Shown: positions 1 through 13,830 of the stretch, in pieces | How the letters are laid out: every line of letters starts with the position of its first letter | Numbering within the stretch: the first letter of the stretch is position 1 | Source of the DNA: Seriola aureovittata | Lineage: Eukaryota > Chordata > Actinopteri > Carangiformes > Carangidae | Assembly (NCBI RefSeq): GCF_021018895.1 | Contig: NC_079384.1 | Coordinates: forward strand, 17,971,640-18,035,639 | DNA length: 64,000 nt | Direction: 5' to 3' | Translations under genes and position numbers: made by a program | The notes under the pieces: generated by a model | The model's database searches: none | What the model was told of the DNA's origin: nothing | Seen by the model: only the letters and a program-made list of their open reading frames with translations

Positions 1-739
1 GACTTAAAAAAAATGCCTGAATGCAGATTGTCTGTGGGTTTGTCGCTGGAAGCAACACCTCTCACTTCATGTGCTAATTTTAGTTATAGAATCTTTTATA
101 TAGAAAATACTTTTTGAGACTTTTCGTTGGCGAGTTAAAAACGTGTCTGTGGTCACACTGGGAGAATCTGGACCTGTGATGTCTCTTTAGCTTTATCCCA
201 TTCGTATAGATATTTCCTTCACTGCATCTCTCAGACACAAGTGTTGGACTCCTGCTCATTTCACCGACTGTTTATTACTCAGCGTGAAACCTTTGTTCAC
301 CTGGAGGAGTTTCAGGCTTCGTCAGCGGCAGGGGACAGTGGACAGAGACGACCTCATCTTCAGACGCAGCCGGCCAGCAGCTCACTCCATCCCACTCCAC
401 CACACAACCTGTGACACAAAGACACGTCCACATGTGAGGAGGGGCGGGGAAGGACTTGTTTCTACCTTTTTATATTTTCAGTTACCTGCAGTTTTATTAC
501 TGCTTGAACTGAGTGATGCAGCGTCTGTCTCCGTTTGGATTTTACACTCATTTTCTTTCTTCAGCAGATGAAGAACGATGGAACAATCTGGATGTGTTGA
601 ACTGACCTGACGGAGACAAAACTACTTTTCAGCTTCACTTTCTGCAAATAAAAATGTAGAGACGGATGCATAAATTAAAAAGGTTAATATTTCTGTAAAC
701 AAGAATTATTGTTTCACAAGAATTTCGTTGAAAACTCAC

Positions 740-793
740 CATGTATGTTGTGATGATCACCGTGCAGACGGCAGCAGTCAGGCTGAAGTCCAT
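740..793 (-). CDS. Candidate first coding exon of an unidentified gene
   Basis: On the - strand an ATG at 793 opens 18 codons reading MDFSLTAAVCTVIITTYM and ends at a strong GTGAGT donor (GT at 739-738) in phase 0. The short hydrophobic stretch could be the start of a signal peptide. Any further exons would lie to the left, outside the window. I do not recognise the protein. The alternative is a chance ATG before a donor-like sequence; transcript data would decide. Confidence 0.3.
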
Positions 794-948
794 GGTTTAA
801 ACTGAGCTGTGTCCACTGGTTTGAATCTCACTGCCCATCAAATCAAAGTGGATCCATTTTTGTTACATTTAAAAAAAATCCCTGTGCTTTAAATTTTGGT
901 TTTTAAATCAGATATTTTCTCAAATTTCCATCTGAAATGTTTCCCGCT

Positions 949-994
949 CAGCATCAGCCTCAGCCTCAGCATCAGCATCAGCATCAGCCTCAGC
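949..994. repeat. (CATCAG/CCTCAG)n hexamer repeat
   Basis: Seven to eight hexamers of the form CAGCAT or CAGCCT run head to tail, just upstream (in - strand sense) of the candidate exon at 740-793. It is simple repeat sequence and no coding role is apparent. Confidence 0.7.
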
Positions 995-1442
995 TCTCTC
1001 TGTGCAGCTGAGCCGATGTGAAGCGTCTCTGCATGAGATGACTGAACACCTGAGCAGCTTCAGCTTAACATTCAGACAAAGTACCTTCGTTCATCTACAT
1101 GATTTATGATGCTTGCTGTTGACATGCTGAACATTAATCATGTGCATTAAATGATATATTTTTATTTTATGTTACAGACCCAAGTCTGTGGTTTATATAT
1201 AATTGATCAAAGGCAGATCCTCCACAGCAGGAAGTTCTGCAATATTCAAATAAAAAAACAACACATGCTGAGAAAATCAAATGAGGTGAACAACCCTGCA
1301 GCACGGCACAATACATGTGATGTTAAATACTGAAGAGTGGCGGCTTTTATTGTGCCTGATGGAAGAAGGTGACACTCGCTCTTTGTCACAACATTTGAGC
1401 CTTGTAGTTTAGTTTTCATGCTGTTTTGATCTCTTCTATATG

Positions 1443-1484
1443 TCCGTATATATATGTGTATGTATATATATATATATATATATA
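1443..1484. repeat. (TA)n-rich microsatellite at transposon target
   Basis: An almost pure TA tract with TGTA interruptions. It directly abuts the left end of the Tc1-like element, and a short TA tract continues after the right end, which fits insertion at a TA dinucleotide. Confidence 0.8.
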
Positions 1485-1630
1485 CAGTACAGGCCAAAAG
1501 TTTGGACACACCTTCTCATTCAATGCGTTTTCTTTATTTTCATGACTATTTACATTGTAGATTCTCACTGAAGGCATCAAAACTATGAATGAACACATGT
1601 GGAATTATGTACTTAACAAAAAAGTGTGAA
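1485..1630 (+). repeat. Left terminal inverted repeat of Tc1-like element
   Basis: This 146-bp arm is the near-perfect reverse complement of 2948-3093, with only scattered differences (for example near 3045). It would contain the transposase binding sites. Confidence 0.9.
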
Positions 1631-1885
1631 TTAACTCTTAACTCTTAAATAGGTCTTATAGTTTAGATTCCTCTAAGTAGCCATCCTTTGCTTTTTTGAT
1701 AGCGCTGCAAACCCTTGGTGTTCTCTCAATGAGCTTCATGAGGTAGTCACCTGAAATGGTTTTCACTTCACAGGTGTGCCTTGTCAGGGTTAATTAGTGG
1801 AATTTCTTGCCTTATTAATGGGGTTGGGACCATCAGTTGTGTTGTGCAGAAGTCAGGTTGATACACAACTGTTAGAATTCATATT

Positions 1886-2930
1886 ATGGCAAGAACCAAT
1901 CAGCTAAGTAAAGAGAAACGAGTGGCCATCATTACTTTAAGAAATGAAGGTCAGTCAGTCCGGAAAATTACGAAAACTTTGAATGTGTCCACAAGTGCAG
2001 TCGCAAAAACCATCAAGCGCTACAACGAAACTGGCTCACATGAGGACCACCCCAGGATAGGAAGACCAAGAGTCACCTCTGTTGCTGAGGATAAGTTCAT
2101 CCGAGTCACCAGCCTCAGAAATCGCAAGTTAACAGCAGCTCAGATTAGAGACCAGATGAATGCCACACAGAGTTCTAGCAGCAGACACATCTCTAAAACA
2201 ACTGTTAAGAGGAGACTGCACGAATCAGGCCTTCATGGTCAAATAGCTGCTAGGAAACCACTGCTAAGGAGAGGCAACAAGCAGAAGAGATTTGTTTGGG
2301 CCAAGAAACACAGAGAATGGACATTAAACCAGTGGAAATCTGTGCTTTGGTCTGATGAGTCCAAATTTTGGTTCCAACCGCGGTGTCTTTGTGCGACGCA
2401 GAAAAGGTGAGCGGATGGATTCTACATGCCTGGTTCCCACCGTGAAGCATTGAGGAGGAGGCGTGATGGTGTGGGGGTGCTTTGCTGGTGACACTGTTAG
2501 GGATTTATTCAAAATTGAAGGCATACTGAACCAGCATGGCTACCACAGCATCCTGCAGCGACATGCCATCCCATCCAGTTTGCGTTTTGTTGGACCATCA
2601 TTTATTTTTCAACAGGACAATGACCCCAAACACACCTCCAGGCTGTGTAAGGGCTATTTGACCAAGAAGGAGAGTGATGGAGTGCTGCGCCAGATGACCT
2701 GGCCTCCACAGTCACCGGACCTGAACCCAATCGAGATGGTTTGGGGTGAGCTGGACCGCAGAGTGAAGGCAAAAGGGCCAACAAGTGCTAAGCATCTCTG
2801 GGAACTCCTTCAAGACTGTTGGAAAACCATTTCAGGTGACTACCTCTTGAAGCTCATCAAGAGAATGCCAAGAGTGTGCAAAGCAGTAATCAGAGCAAAG
2901 GGTGGCAACTTTGAAGAAACTAGAATATAA
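1886..2930 (+). pseudogene. Tc1-like transposase, frameshifted and with an in-frame stop
   Basis: The 5' half (1886-2410) starts MARTNQLSKEKR and carries the paired helix-turn-helix DNA-binding region with a GRPR-type hinge (IGRPRVTS). It runs to the first catalytic aspartate in the WSDES motif. Immediately after that motif a short deletion shifts the frame. The second half continues in the +1-offset frame to 2930, with the second aspartate in QQDNDPKHTS and the glutamate in SPDLNPIEMVW, which is the DDE catalytic triad of the family. A TGA near 2451 also interrupts the second frame. The product would lack an intact catalytic domain, so the copy should be immobile unless another copy supplies transposase. 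Confidence 0.92.
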
Positions 2931-2947
2931 GACATGTTTTCAGTTAT

Positions 2948-3093
2948 TTCACACTTTTTTGTTAAGTACATAATTCCACATGTGTTCATTCATAGTTTTG
3001 ATGCATTCAGTGAGAATCTACAATGTAAATAGTCATGAAAATAAAGTAAACGCATTGAATGAGAAAGTGTGTCCAAACTTTTGGCCTGTACTG
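2948..3093 (-). repeat. Right terminal inverted repeat of Tc1-like element
   Basis: Mirror copy of the left arm. It ends CCTGTACTG and is followed by the TA target duplication at 3094-3095. Confidence 0.9.
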
Positions 3094-3095
3094 TA

Positions 3096-3620
3096 TATAT
3101 AGTGCATTAGACTAGGTTTGTGTTTCTCTAATGGCACGTTGTGCAGTTCTTATGTTGTTTCCATGCAGCAGTGAGGCAGAGCTGTGTCTGTTTTATATTC
3201 TCTAGTTTGTTTTTGTTTTACTATCATTGTCTTCTATGAGTTTTATGTGTGTTTTTATCGTATCTATTTGATGCCTTTTGGTTTGAAGCACTTTGTAACT
3301 TTGGTTTTAAAAGGTGCTGCACAAATAAATCTTTACTGTTTGTGAGAGACTGTCTCCCTCTTGTGTTTGATTGTTTACTTGTTTTTGGTCCAGTCATCTC
3401 CAGCTTGTGTCACTGTACATCTGTCCTTCAACAATGAATTTTGACACACTGAAAGGACTTTGCATTGATTTAACCCTAAACCTAAATCACCTGATTCAAG
3501 ATAAATGCCCTGATTTTATCATGGAGCTAAACAGTGGCCCCAAATTCCCAAATATATCCTGTCAGAACCCTGTTGTAACGGAATTAGGTTGTGTTTCAAA
3601 ACAGGTGAAATATCTACATT
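3096..3620. other. Intergenic; contains a dispersed-repeat tail near 3285-3340
   Basis: AT-rich non-coding sequence. The segment around GCACTTTGTAACTTTGGTTT...CAAATAAA resembles the 3' tails of common fish retroelements; related text appears in the other orientation at 7575, 19097, 25632 and 37618. No gene is supported here. Confidence 0.4.
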
Positions 3621-4012
3621 CACTCTGAGGTTGTTTTGAGTATTTTTGTGTCTTTGTGGTTGTTTTTGCGACATTTTGTTGTTGTTTTCTCTTCGAAGTT
3701 GTTTCACGTCACACTGAGGTTGTTTGGTTTCTCTTCTGAAGTTGTTTCACGTCACACTGAGGTTGTTTGGTTTCTCTTCTGAAGTTGTTTCACGTCACAC
3801 TGAGGTTGTTTGGCGTCTCTTTGTTGTTGTTTCGTGTCTCTTTGTTGTTTTTCTGTCACAATGAGGTTGTTTTGTGTCTCTTTGTGGTTGTTTTTGCAAC
3901 ATTTTGTGTTGTTTGGTCTCTTTTGAAGTTGTTTTGCGTCACGCTGAGGTTGTTTGCGTCTCTGTTTAAGACGTTTTGCATTTCTTTGTGGTTGTTTGAC
4001 TCTTTTCTGCAA
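3621..4012 (+). repeat. Degenerate GAGGTTGTTT minisatellite with a 43-bp core
   Basis: The tract is built from the words GAGGTTGTTT, GAAGTTGTTTCACGTCACAC and GTCTCTTTG. Between about 3697 and 3830 a 43-bp unit is repeated three times almost exactly. Flanking copies are shorter and more diverged. Open frames through it encode only the repeat and are not genes. Confidence 0.85.
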
Positions 4013-5530
4013 AACTGTGAACAGTCTCCTCACCCAGAAGTTGTGATACTAACAGAGCCTCCTGTCACCTCTGTACTCCAACCACCCTCCTGCCTCCGTC
4101 TTTGATTTTCCTCTTGTGTCTTCCACACTGGAGACAGAGCAAGACACATGTGAGTTTTTTAAGATTAATCCAGAGGAATTATCACAACTTGTCCGTCTGA
4201 TTTGGATAAATCCGTGTTACACAACTTTTTTTTTTTTTACTCGGAGGGACAGGGCAGATGGTCGGTCGTGTATTTAAGAATCTTCCAGACAGAAAAGCCT
4301 GAAGTCTGAACTGGCATCTGAAGAACTCATAACTGTGATGTGAAGTTCTTTTAACCGTCAACACTGATCTGAATCTGCTGTCACAGTCAGCTCCCAAATA
4401 CTTGAGCCGCTGATCGCCCTGCCACAGTCTGGAGCTGCTTCAAAGAGCCGGGAGCGGCTGACGGTTAGTGTCAGCGACCAGACGAGGCTGTCGTGGTCGA
4501 GGATGTCAGCATCCAACACGAGGACATGTTCGCCGTGCAGCGTCGTTTCACCACAGGATTCAAAACAGGAACATCGAGGGAGAAATCCAACAAAAATTTC
4601 CTTTTGAGTTAGACAGGGAAAAAAAATAAAGTCAGTGTCCATAAATCCTTCAGCTGCAAACAGCAGGCTCTTTCTCAGCAGCCAGACGACTGTGTTCACT
4701 GTGTGTGTGTTCACCTCATGAAGCAACATTACAAAGAGCTAACACCAGTAAATCCAGTTCTTTAAGGAACACATCAGTGTTGTGCAAGTTTTTACTACAG
4801 AGCAGCATATTTACACACTGACTAGAGATGCAACCAATGATTATTCTCATTGATTCATTTATTATTCAATTATTTTCCTCATTAATCAATTAATCTTTGC
4901 CTTTATATATCCAGTCATCCAGCATTCAAACAGTCCAAACCCCCAAATATTCAATGTACTATAAAGTTAGGACAAAGAAAAATCAGTAGATGTTCACATT
5001 TGAGAAGCTTAAGAAATAAAATGTTGGAATCTTTTACTCAAGAAAATTACTAAAAATGACAAACAATTATTCAGTTATCAAAATAGCTGCTGATTAGCTC
5101 TCTGTTGGTGGAATAATTGCTTAGTAGACTAACGGTTGCAGGTTTATTGCTGCTCATGTTATTGCCACAGATTTAGTATTTGACATTTGCTTTAGACAAA
5201 AAAAAAAAAGGCCTGAAAATCTGAATTTACGTTGCTACTATGTCTGGATGTACAGCATGTATGAACCTTTATGATATTTGCTGTTGATAATTAGTGGTGC
5301 TTTATAAGCTAAGATGCACTCAACATATTAATTATCACTTCATTATCGTATATTGAGTCACATTTTATAGGATATTTGCAAATACTGGTGATTACTGCAG
5401 ATCATATTTAAAATGGTGCAAAATACACAACTATTGCTACTGTGTTATGTTTGATATAATTTCCTCACTGGAGATATTCACACATCCAAACGTCTTAGAT
5501 GCATGTGTGTTGGAAAGCGTCCACTTCACT
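4013..5530. other. Intergenic; dispersed AT-rich repeat at about 4820-5110
   Basis: No gene is supported. Around 4822-5110 lies a copy of a family that recurs in this window (near 12.9-13.8, 23.85-24.0, 47.0-47.6, 52.5-52.8 and 55.2-55.6 kb). It is recognised by runs such as ATTAATCAATTAATC and phrases such as CAGTCCAAACCCCCAAATAT. Confidence 0.5.
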
Positions 5531-5536
5531 TTTGAA

Positions 5537-5668
5537 AAGAAGATCATCCCACACACTGCTCTCGCTTAGCATCACCATTTATTGATTAACACTTGACGTT
5601 TCGGTGTCTCTCATCCTTACATGTAAATTATGATGCTAAGCAAGAGCAGTGTGTGGGATGATCTTCTT
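5537..5668. repeat. 38-bp inverted repeat with a 56-bp loop
   Basis: The arms 5537-5574 and 5631-5668 are reverse complements with one mismatch (AAGAAGATCATCCCACACAC in the left arm). The loop includes CACTTGACGTTTCGGTGTC. The transcript would form a long hairpin. It probably represents the end of a foldback-type repeat. Confidence 0.9.
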
Positions 5669-6172
<504 letters not shown>

Positions 6173-6325
6173 GTGGAGAAGGAAAGAAAGAGAGAAGGCA
6201 CAAAGAGTGTCGTCCTGCCAACACATCAGAGCTTCAGCGTTCCCAAACAAAAATCTGAGCGTCAATAATTCCACTGCTGTTTTCCGGAGCTGAATGGTTT
6301 CTCAACTTAGTGTAAAAGTTGGCAC

Positions 6326-8379
<2,054 letters not shown>

Positions 8380-8399
8380 CGTGTGCATGTGCGCCTCTT

Positions 8400-8556
8400 T
8401 GTTTACAGGCTGCATGGAGGCAGACGGACGGAGCTGTGGAGAGGCAGCACACAGGTTGCATTTCAGGACAGCCAGTCATCGCCCGGCTCCTCTCCGCTCC
8501 GCAGCGCCCCTCTCCGGCCTGCGGCTGCACTGCGAGGAGACGCTGCGTGTGTATGT

Positions 8557-8596
<40 letters not shown>

Positions 8597-8644
8597 CCGC
8601 TGACCGACTGCCGCTGAAGAGACAACACCGCTGTCTGCGCTCAG
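8400..8644 (+). other. mapt: mapt non-coding exon 0 (5'UTR), start approximate
   Basis: The sequence ends TGCGCTCAG followed by a consensus GTAAGA donor at 8645. The next plausible acceptor in the gene is at 18009, just before the first coding ATG, which gives the same non-coding exon 0 layout as human MAPT. The left boundary is a guess. Confidence 0.5.
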
Positions 8645-8760
8645 GTAAGAAAAACCCCCGACACATTTCTTTTTATTTGAATCGATCCAACCTGCACCGA
8701 GACACGGGCACGAGACCCGCGAGCCGAGCCCCGCGTCGCTAAATCCTCCATCGGCGTTCG
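8400..8760 (+). promoter_or_regulatory. CpG-rich segment around mapt exon 0 (promoter region)
   Basis: GC content and CpG frequency rise sharply here against AT-rich surroundings, and the segment spans the inferred non-coding first exon. Human MAPT also starts in a CpG island over a non-coding exon 0. A TG/GC microsatellite (about 8547-8594) lies inside the exon. The exact start site cannot be read from the sequence. Confidence 0.55.
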
Positions 8761-11700
8761 TCTTGTCACTTAATATTTTTTGCATGAGGTGGGAGAGGTT
8801 GGGCCTGTGTGCGTTACACGTATAGAAATATCATGCACATGAAATGAGACATTTTTCCTCGCATCATATGCAAACGCACGCTCTCCTGCAGCAGTTTATT
8901 TCACATGTTTATGCTTTTTTTTTTTTTTTTCAAAACAGATTTTTATTGATCCTCCTCTACAATAAACACAGAAACGTGTTTTTGTTGCAGCCATCATCGC
9001 TCCAGTCCCGGAGGAGCAGAGCAGTCACCTCCCCACTAACACGGGCAGATTGCTTTTCTTGTTTTCTCGTCCTTCTCTGCTAAAAAAAAAAAAAAAAAAA
9101 AAATGTCTCCATCCTCCTCTGGAGCAGGTTATGCTTTCTCTCCTGCCACTCGGATATTGTCCTTGCGCGCGGTAACGAGACTAATCCCCGAGAATATTTA
9201 TAATCTCATTATTGAAGGCTGTCAGGAGGACGACATGTTATTCCTCTCTTGATATTTACTCCAGTTTATTAGCGGTGACCACTTCTTTTCTTTGTGTCGT
9301 CTCATTTGAGCACAGTGTGTGTGTGTGTGTGTGTATGCGTGCGCGCGCGTGTGTGTGTGTTGCTTTTTTCCCTCTCCCGTTATTCTGGATCTTTCGCCTC
9401 TTTCTTGCATCTGAGGGCCTGAAGGGTTTCTGCCTTTATTATGTATCATAAAATCCTGCATTTAAATTTAAAGAAGTGTGTGTTGCCTTCATGTACCACC
9501 TTCCATTATTAAGGGAATAAATGATGATGATGATGTAGGGAATCGGAATGATGCGGCGCCTATGTGCGCAAATGCCAAGCCCATTTTTCATGTGATGAAC
9601 GGTGGAGAGTGTCCGCGCAGCAGCGCAGCGTCTCCGCTTGTCTCACAGCCCGAGCGGTGAACCGGGCTGCTTATCTGACACATATGGGCTCTTCAGTAAT
9701 CCGCCCGGGGTCAGCGGACACGATCTGATCCACAGTAGGTGCGTGAAAGCCTCTCACCATGAACCCTCTCTGCAAACCAAATGAAAACAATAGGCCAGTG
9801 AAAATAATACCTGCGGTCTGGTGGAAGTGGAGGGACGCACTGGAATGAGGCTCTTTCTTCGCCTCGGCTCGGACACACCTCTTTCCCATCCCCGTGGGGT
9901 TTTTTTTTCTCGTGCGCCCTCGTTACATCGATTTCTGCTACAAGGCGGGGACTGTAGTCTGTAACCGCAGCTTGAAGCCATTCCGAGCGGCCAGATGATG
10001 ATCCGCTGAGAGGCACGAGAGACAGACACCTCGGTGTCTTTCTGTTACTGTTTTGATAGATAGAGCAGCAGACAGGCCTTCTGCAAGTTTCTGCAGCGCT
10101 TTGGCACAAGTTGTTACTGGGGAGACGCACTGGTATGCACACACAGAGGATCTCTAGTGGCCCCTCCCTCCCAGAGAACTGCTCAACTTGTTCACATTAA
10201 GGTTCAGATATTTTTTACCTGTCCATATGAACCATAGGCTTCTCTAACCAATTCTCCCGTCCATACTGTCCGTGAAGGGCTCACAAGGTAATATACTATT
10301 AAAGGGCGCTCCACTCATTACCAAGCCAAGATATCCTGACTTTATGGTGCGTTCAATTTGACCTGAAGGTTGGAATTTCTGAATTCCCAGTCAGAAATTT
10401 CACCTGTAAGGCCTCCTGAACTCAGAAAATTGGAACACTGCAAATCCAAGATGGCTGCTCTGTGCATTAGCAGGAGTGAAAGCTGTAGTAATATATTGTT
10501 TATTACACACAGAACTGCCCAACTTCTATCAGTGGAAATGTTGCTAAAATACACCATCATCTGTAACCTATTTTCAAGCTCAGGCCGAGGAAACCCTGAG
10601 GACATCACTGTGTCATCAGACGGTCAACGCTGTTTGTTTCCCGTTTCCATCCCACAGCCAGCGTCGGTTCGTTTAAATCATGATCACGATCGTTCTTTAA
10701 CCACCTGTTGTTATTATTGTAAACAAGACGATGGAACTTTCATGAACCTTTTTAATTAAGTTTTTTTATTTGAACCCAAACTGTTATTTTTGCACTTAAA
10801 CCAAAGCTTAATCACAGCATTGTCACGTCATAAGACTTAGATAAAGATTTATTTTTTATTTTAACAGCTTAGAAGTCGCAGATGAATGATGTTGTCCTGT
10901 TGATGGGACATGAGATCAGAAAAGGTTTGTTTTTCTAGAGGACCAAACGTGTATTTTGTCATTTAATTTGAAGGACTTGTGAGTAAAATCTGTGGATTTT
11001 ACCTTTAATTTTGGGTTTTGAACCACAGGTAAACGCTTAAGCCTTTGAAAACACCAGGAACAATGATGGAAGTAAATCCAGGACTTTAATGGCTCCGTTC
11101 ATAACAAACATGATTTATTGAATTTCATAAATGTTTTCCAATATTGTCAATAAACCAAACAAATCATTCATCAAGCAGTTGAAAGGAACTCTACAACACT
11201 GCACGTGGTTGTGTAGTCAGTAGGTTAATCGTTATATCAAAGCCCTTAATTGAAACAGTCCCTCCTCTGAATTTGGCTGCTGACTTCATCCAGTCGTCAC
11301 CTTCACCAACGCAGCCTCCAGCGTCAGCCTCATGAAATGAATCCACGCTGTGGTGCTGCATTTAGCAGAGGCTGTCAGCTCGTTGCCTCACGCAGGCTCC
11401 AGTCCAGAGGTGGCTGAGTCTGTTTGGACGGGGCCTGGCTGAGGAGCTTAGGCTGGCAACACCAGCAGCATCTCTTAGATTACGTCTCTGCACTCGAGCT
11501 TTTATAGAAATCATTCAGATTTACTGTTTGACTCAGATATCTGCTTCACAGCAAATGTTCTTCGGTTTCAGCTTCTGAATGTGAGGATTTGCTGATTTTC
11601 TGTGGTTTATATGATATTAAACTAAATATATTTGGATTTTGAAAAGAAAAAGGATTTTTTTTTCACTGTTTTCTGACATTTAAAGGAAAGAAAATCGAGA

Positions 11701-12889
11701 AAACATTTATCAACATTCAACAAATTGCCAATAATTGAGTGCAAATCGATTCCCAGGCAAAACAACTCCCCTTTCTTCACCCAGTAGGAAAAAGACAGGA
11801 TTGACCTGCGAGAGCTGTGACGACGTCAAAAGAAGCTTCTTGGACGTCTTTTTCCTTGATTCCGTTGTCTCGTTAAAGAGAAGAAGAAATGCCACGGCGA
11901 GCTTTAAACTGCATTCTTGTGCTCAGTTAATTGGCTCCATGCTGATGGAGGACTTTGGCTCATTGCACCAGTAGCACCAGTGTGTGTGTGTGTGCTAGGT
12001 GTGTGTGTGTGTGTGGCAGCTCCGGTTCTAGTGTGCATATTGAAACGAGCAGCAGCTGCAGCATCTGATTATTTAACGCTCTGCACACCGTGAAAACACA
12101 GAAGACTTCCTCATAGTTTGAATTCCACGCTGACAGATTTTTAGTGACGTGTTTTTGACTCCTCTGCAGACTGGAGCTGAAAGTCTGCCTTTGATTATGT
12201 AAGAAATGTCTTGTTTGAAGTGGCTGCAGTGTCTTTAAACTGGGAGGAGGATGTGTGGAGAGGTAGCAGGGTGTGGTGGACATCCTGGAGGTGTGAAAAC
12301 AAAGATGGAAAATGTGACTTTCCTTTGGCAGCTAAACATGTGTATCTGTAGCTGCTGAGGCCCCGTGCGGACGGGGCCCCTGCAAGATGTTTCCCCTCCA
12401 GCGTTCAGACGGAGGGCAAAATGGAAAACAGGGCTGCAGCGTCAGCCGCTCCACTGCAGGGCCGGGCCCACATTAGAAAAGGTAGAGCCGGTCTGTGGCC
12501 ACCGGGGGCTGGGAGGCTGGGCGAGGACTCGGAGAGAGGGAATGATGAGGAAAAAGTAGGTCAGAGATACGGAGGCAGTCGAGCATGAGAGCAGCATCCT
12601 CGTCTCTCAGCTGAGCTACGAGCAGCGCTGGTGAGCGAGCAGCACCACACAGCTTCAGACACAACCCTTTGTTTGTGGCTTTTATCTGGTTTAGCGCCGA
12701 AACGATGAGCAATTAGTGAAATTACATGAAATTAATGGACAATTTTGAAGGAAAAAGGCTAAATATACACATTATGCACTAAACATGCTCAGACGATACA
12801 AGCAGGTTGAACGTTTCGTAGATAAACCCTTTAACATCCACGCTCCCTGAAGACACCATATGTTTACAGCTTAGGTTGCATTCTGTGAG

Positions 12890-13830
12890 ATGCAGTAGAG
12901 CTGAAACAATAAGTCCATTGATCTGGGGCTGCAGCTGAAGATTATTTTCATTATGATGTTCATTTTGTCCGTGAATTGGGTCGTTTGTTTTGCTTGTTCT
13001 GTAAAATGTCAGTGACAAATGTTCATCACAGTTTCCCACATTCATAGAAGCTTCAGTTTGAAATGATGTGAAATAGAGAAAAGCAGCAGATCCTGACATT
13101 TTTAGAAGATGGAAGCAGAAAATCAACATTTTTTACAGCAGATTAATAATTTATCCCGGTCTGGATTCTGAAATGTGAGGATTTCCTGCTTTTCTTTGTC
13201 ATGTATGATGAAGATCGTTGGGTTGCTCCAGTTACTTTCTCTAGGATTGATTGATTAATGTACAGCTGTAACTAATGATTATGTTCATTATAATTTAATC
13301 TGTAGATGATTTCTTTGATTAATCTAATGAGGTTTGGTAAATGTCCAGAAATAAAGGTATTTAGTTTAAACTAATGTAAAAAGCAGGTAATCCTCAGATT
13401 TTAGAAGATGGAAGCAGAAGTGTTTTGACATTTTGGTTTGGTTTAATGACTATAATAATGAATCATTTATCAAAACTGATTATTGATTAATTTTTGGTTT
13501 ATTAATCAACTAATTGTTGACTGAAAAGCAACCATTTTGACACCAGATTGATATAAATCGTTTCTCAAGCAAAAATGCCAGAAATTCTCTAGTTCCAGTG
13601 TCTGAAATGTAAAGATTTCCTGGTTCTCTTCTTCTCATATGAAACTAAACTGAACATCTAAATGTTTTCTACTGTTGATGCAACAAAACAAGAAACTTAA
13701 AAGACATCACCTCGGCCTGTAAGATCCTGTAAGGGGCATTTTTGACTCTCTTCTGATAGATTTTATAGACTAATCAAGAAGATAATCAGCAGATTACTCA
13801 ATAATGAAAATAACTACATTTCCCATAATG
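12890..13830. repeat. Head-to-tail copies of an AT-rich dispersed repeat
   Basis: Three related segments (about 12.89-13.23, 13.24-13.50 and 13.52-13.81 kb) share phrases such as TTTAGAAGATGGAAGCAGAA, GAAATGT(G/A)A(G)GATTTCCTG and ATTAATCTAATGAGG. The same family occurs at several other places in the window. It has no coding capacity. Confidence 0.65.

Larger units (their letters stand above)
1485..3093 (+). mobile_element. Tc1/mariner-superfamily DNA transposon, non-autonomous by mutation
   Basis: The element is 1609 bp, bounded by TA on both sides, with inverted repeats of about 146 bp (1485-1630 and 2948-3093). Both ends begin with the sequence CAGTACAGGCCAAAAGTTTG, read inward from each end. 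Between them lies one transposase gene on the + strand, now broken. Length, TIR length and TA target site are those of Tc1-like elements of fish. From memory it resembles the Passport/PPTN group, but I could not check this. The TIRs are still nearly identical, so insertion was fairly recent. Confidence 0.93.

Noticed and set aside
9711..10144. Open frames on the - strand in the GC-rich part of mapt intron 1
   Set aside because: They overlap in several frames, are compositionally ordinary for GC-rich DNA and have no recognisable domain or splice context.
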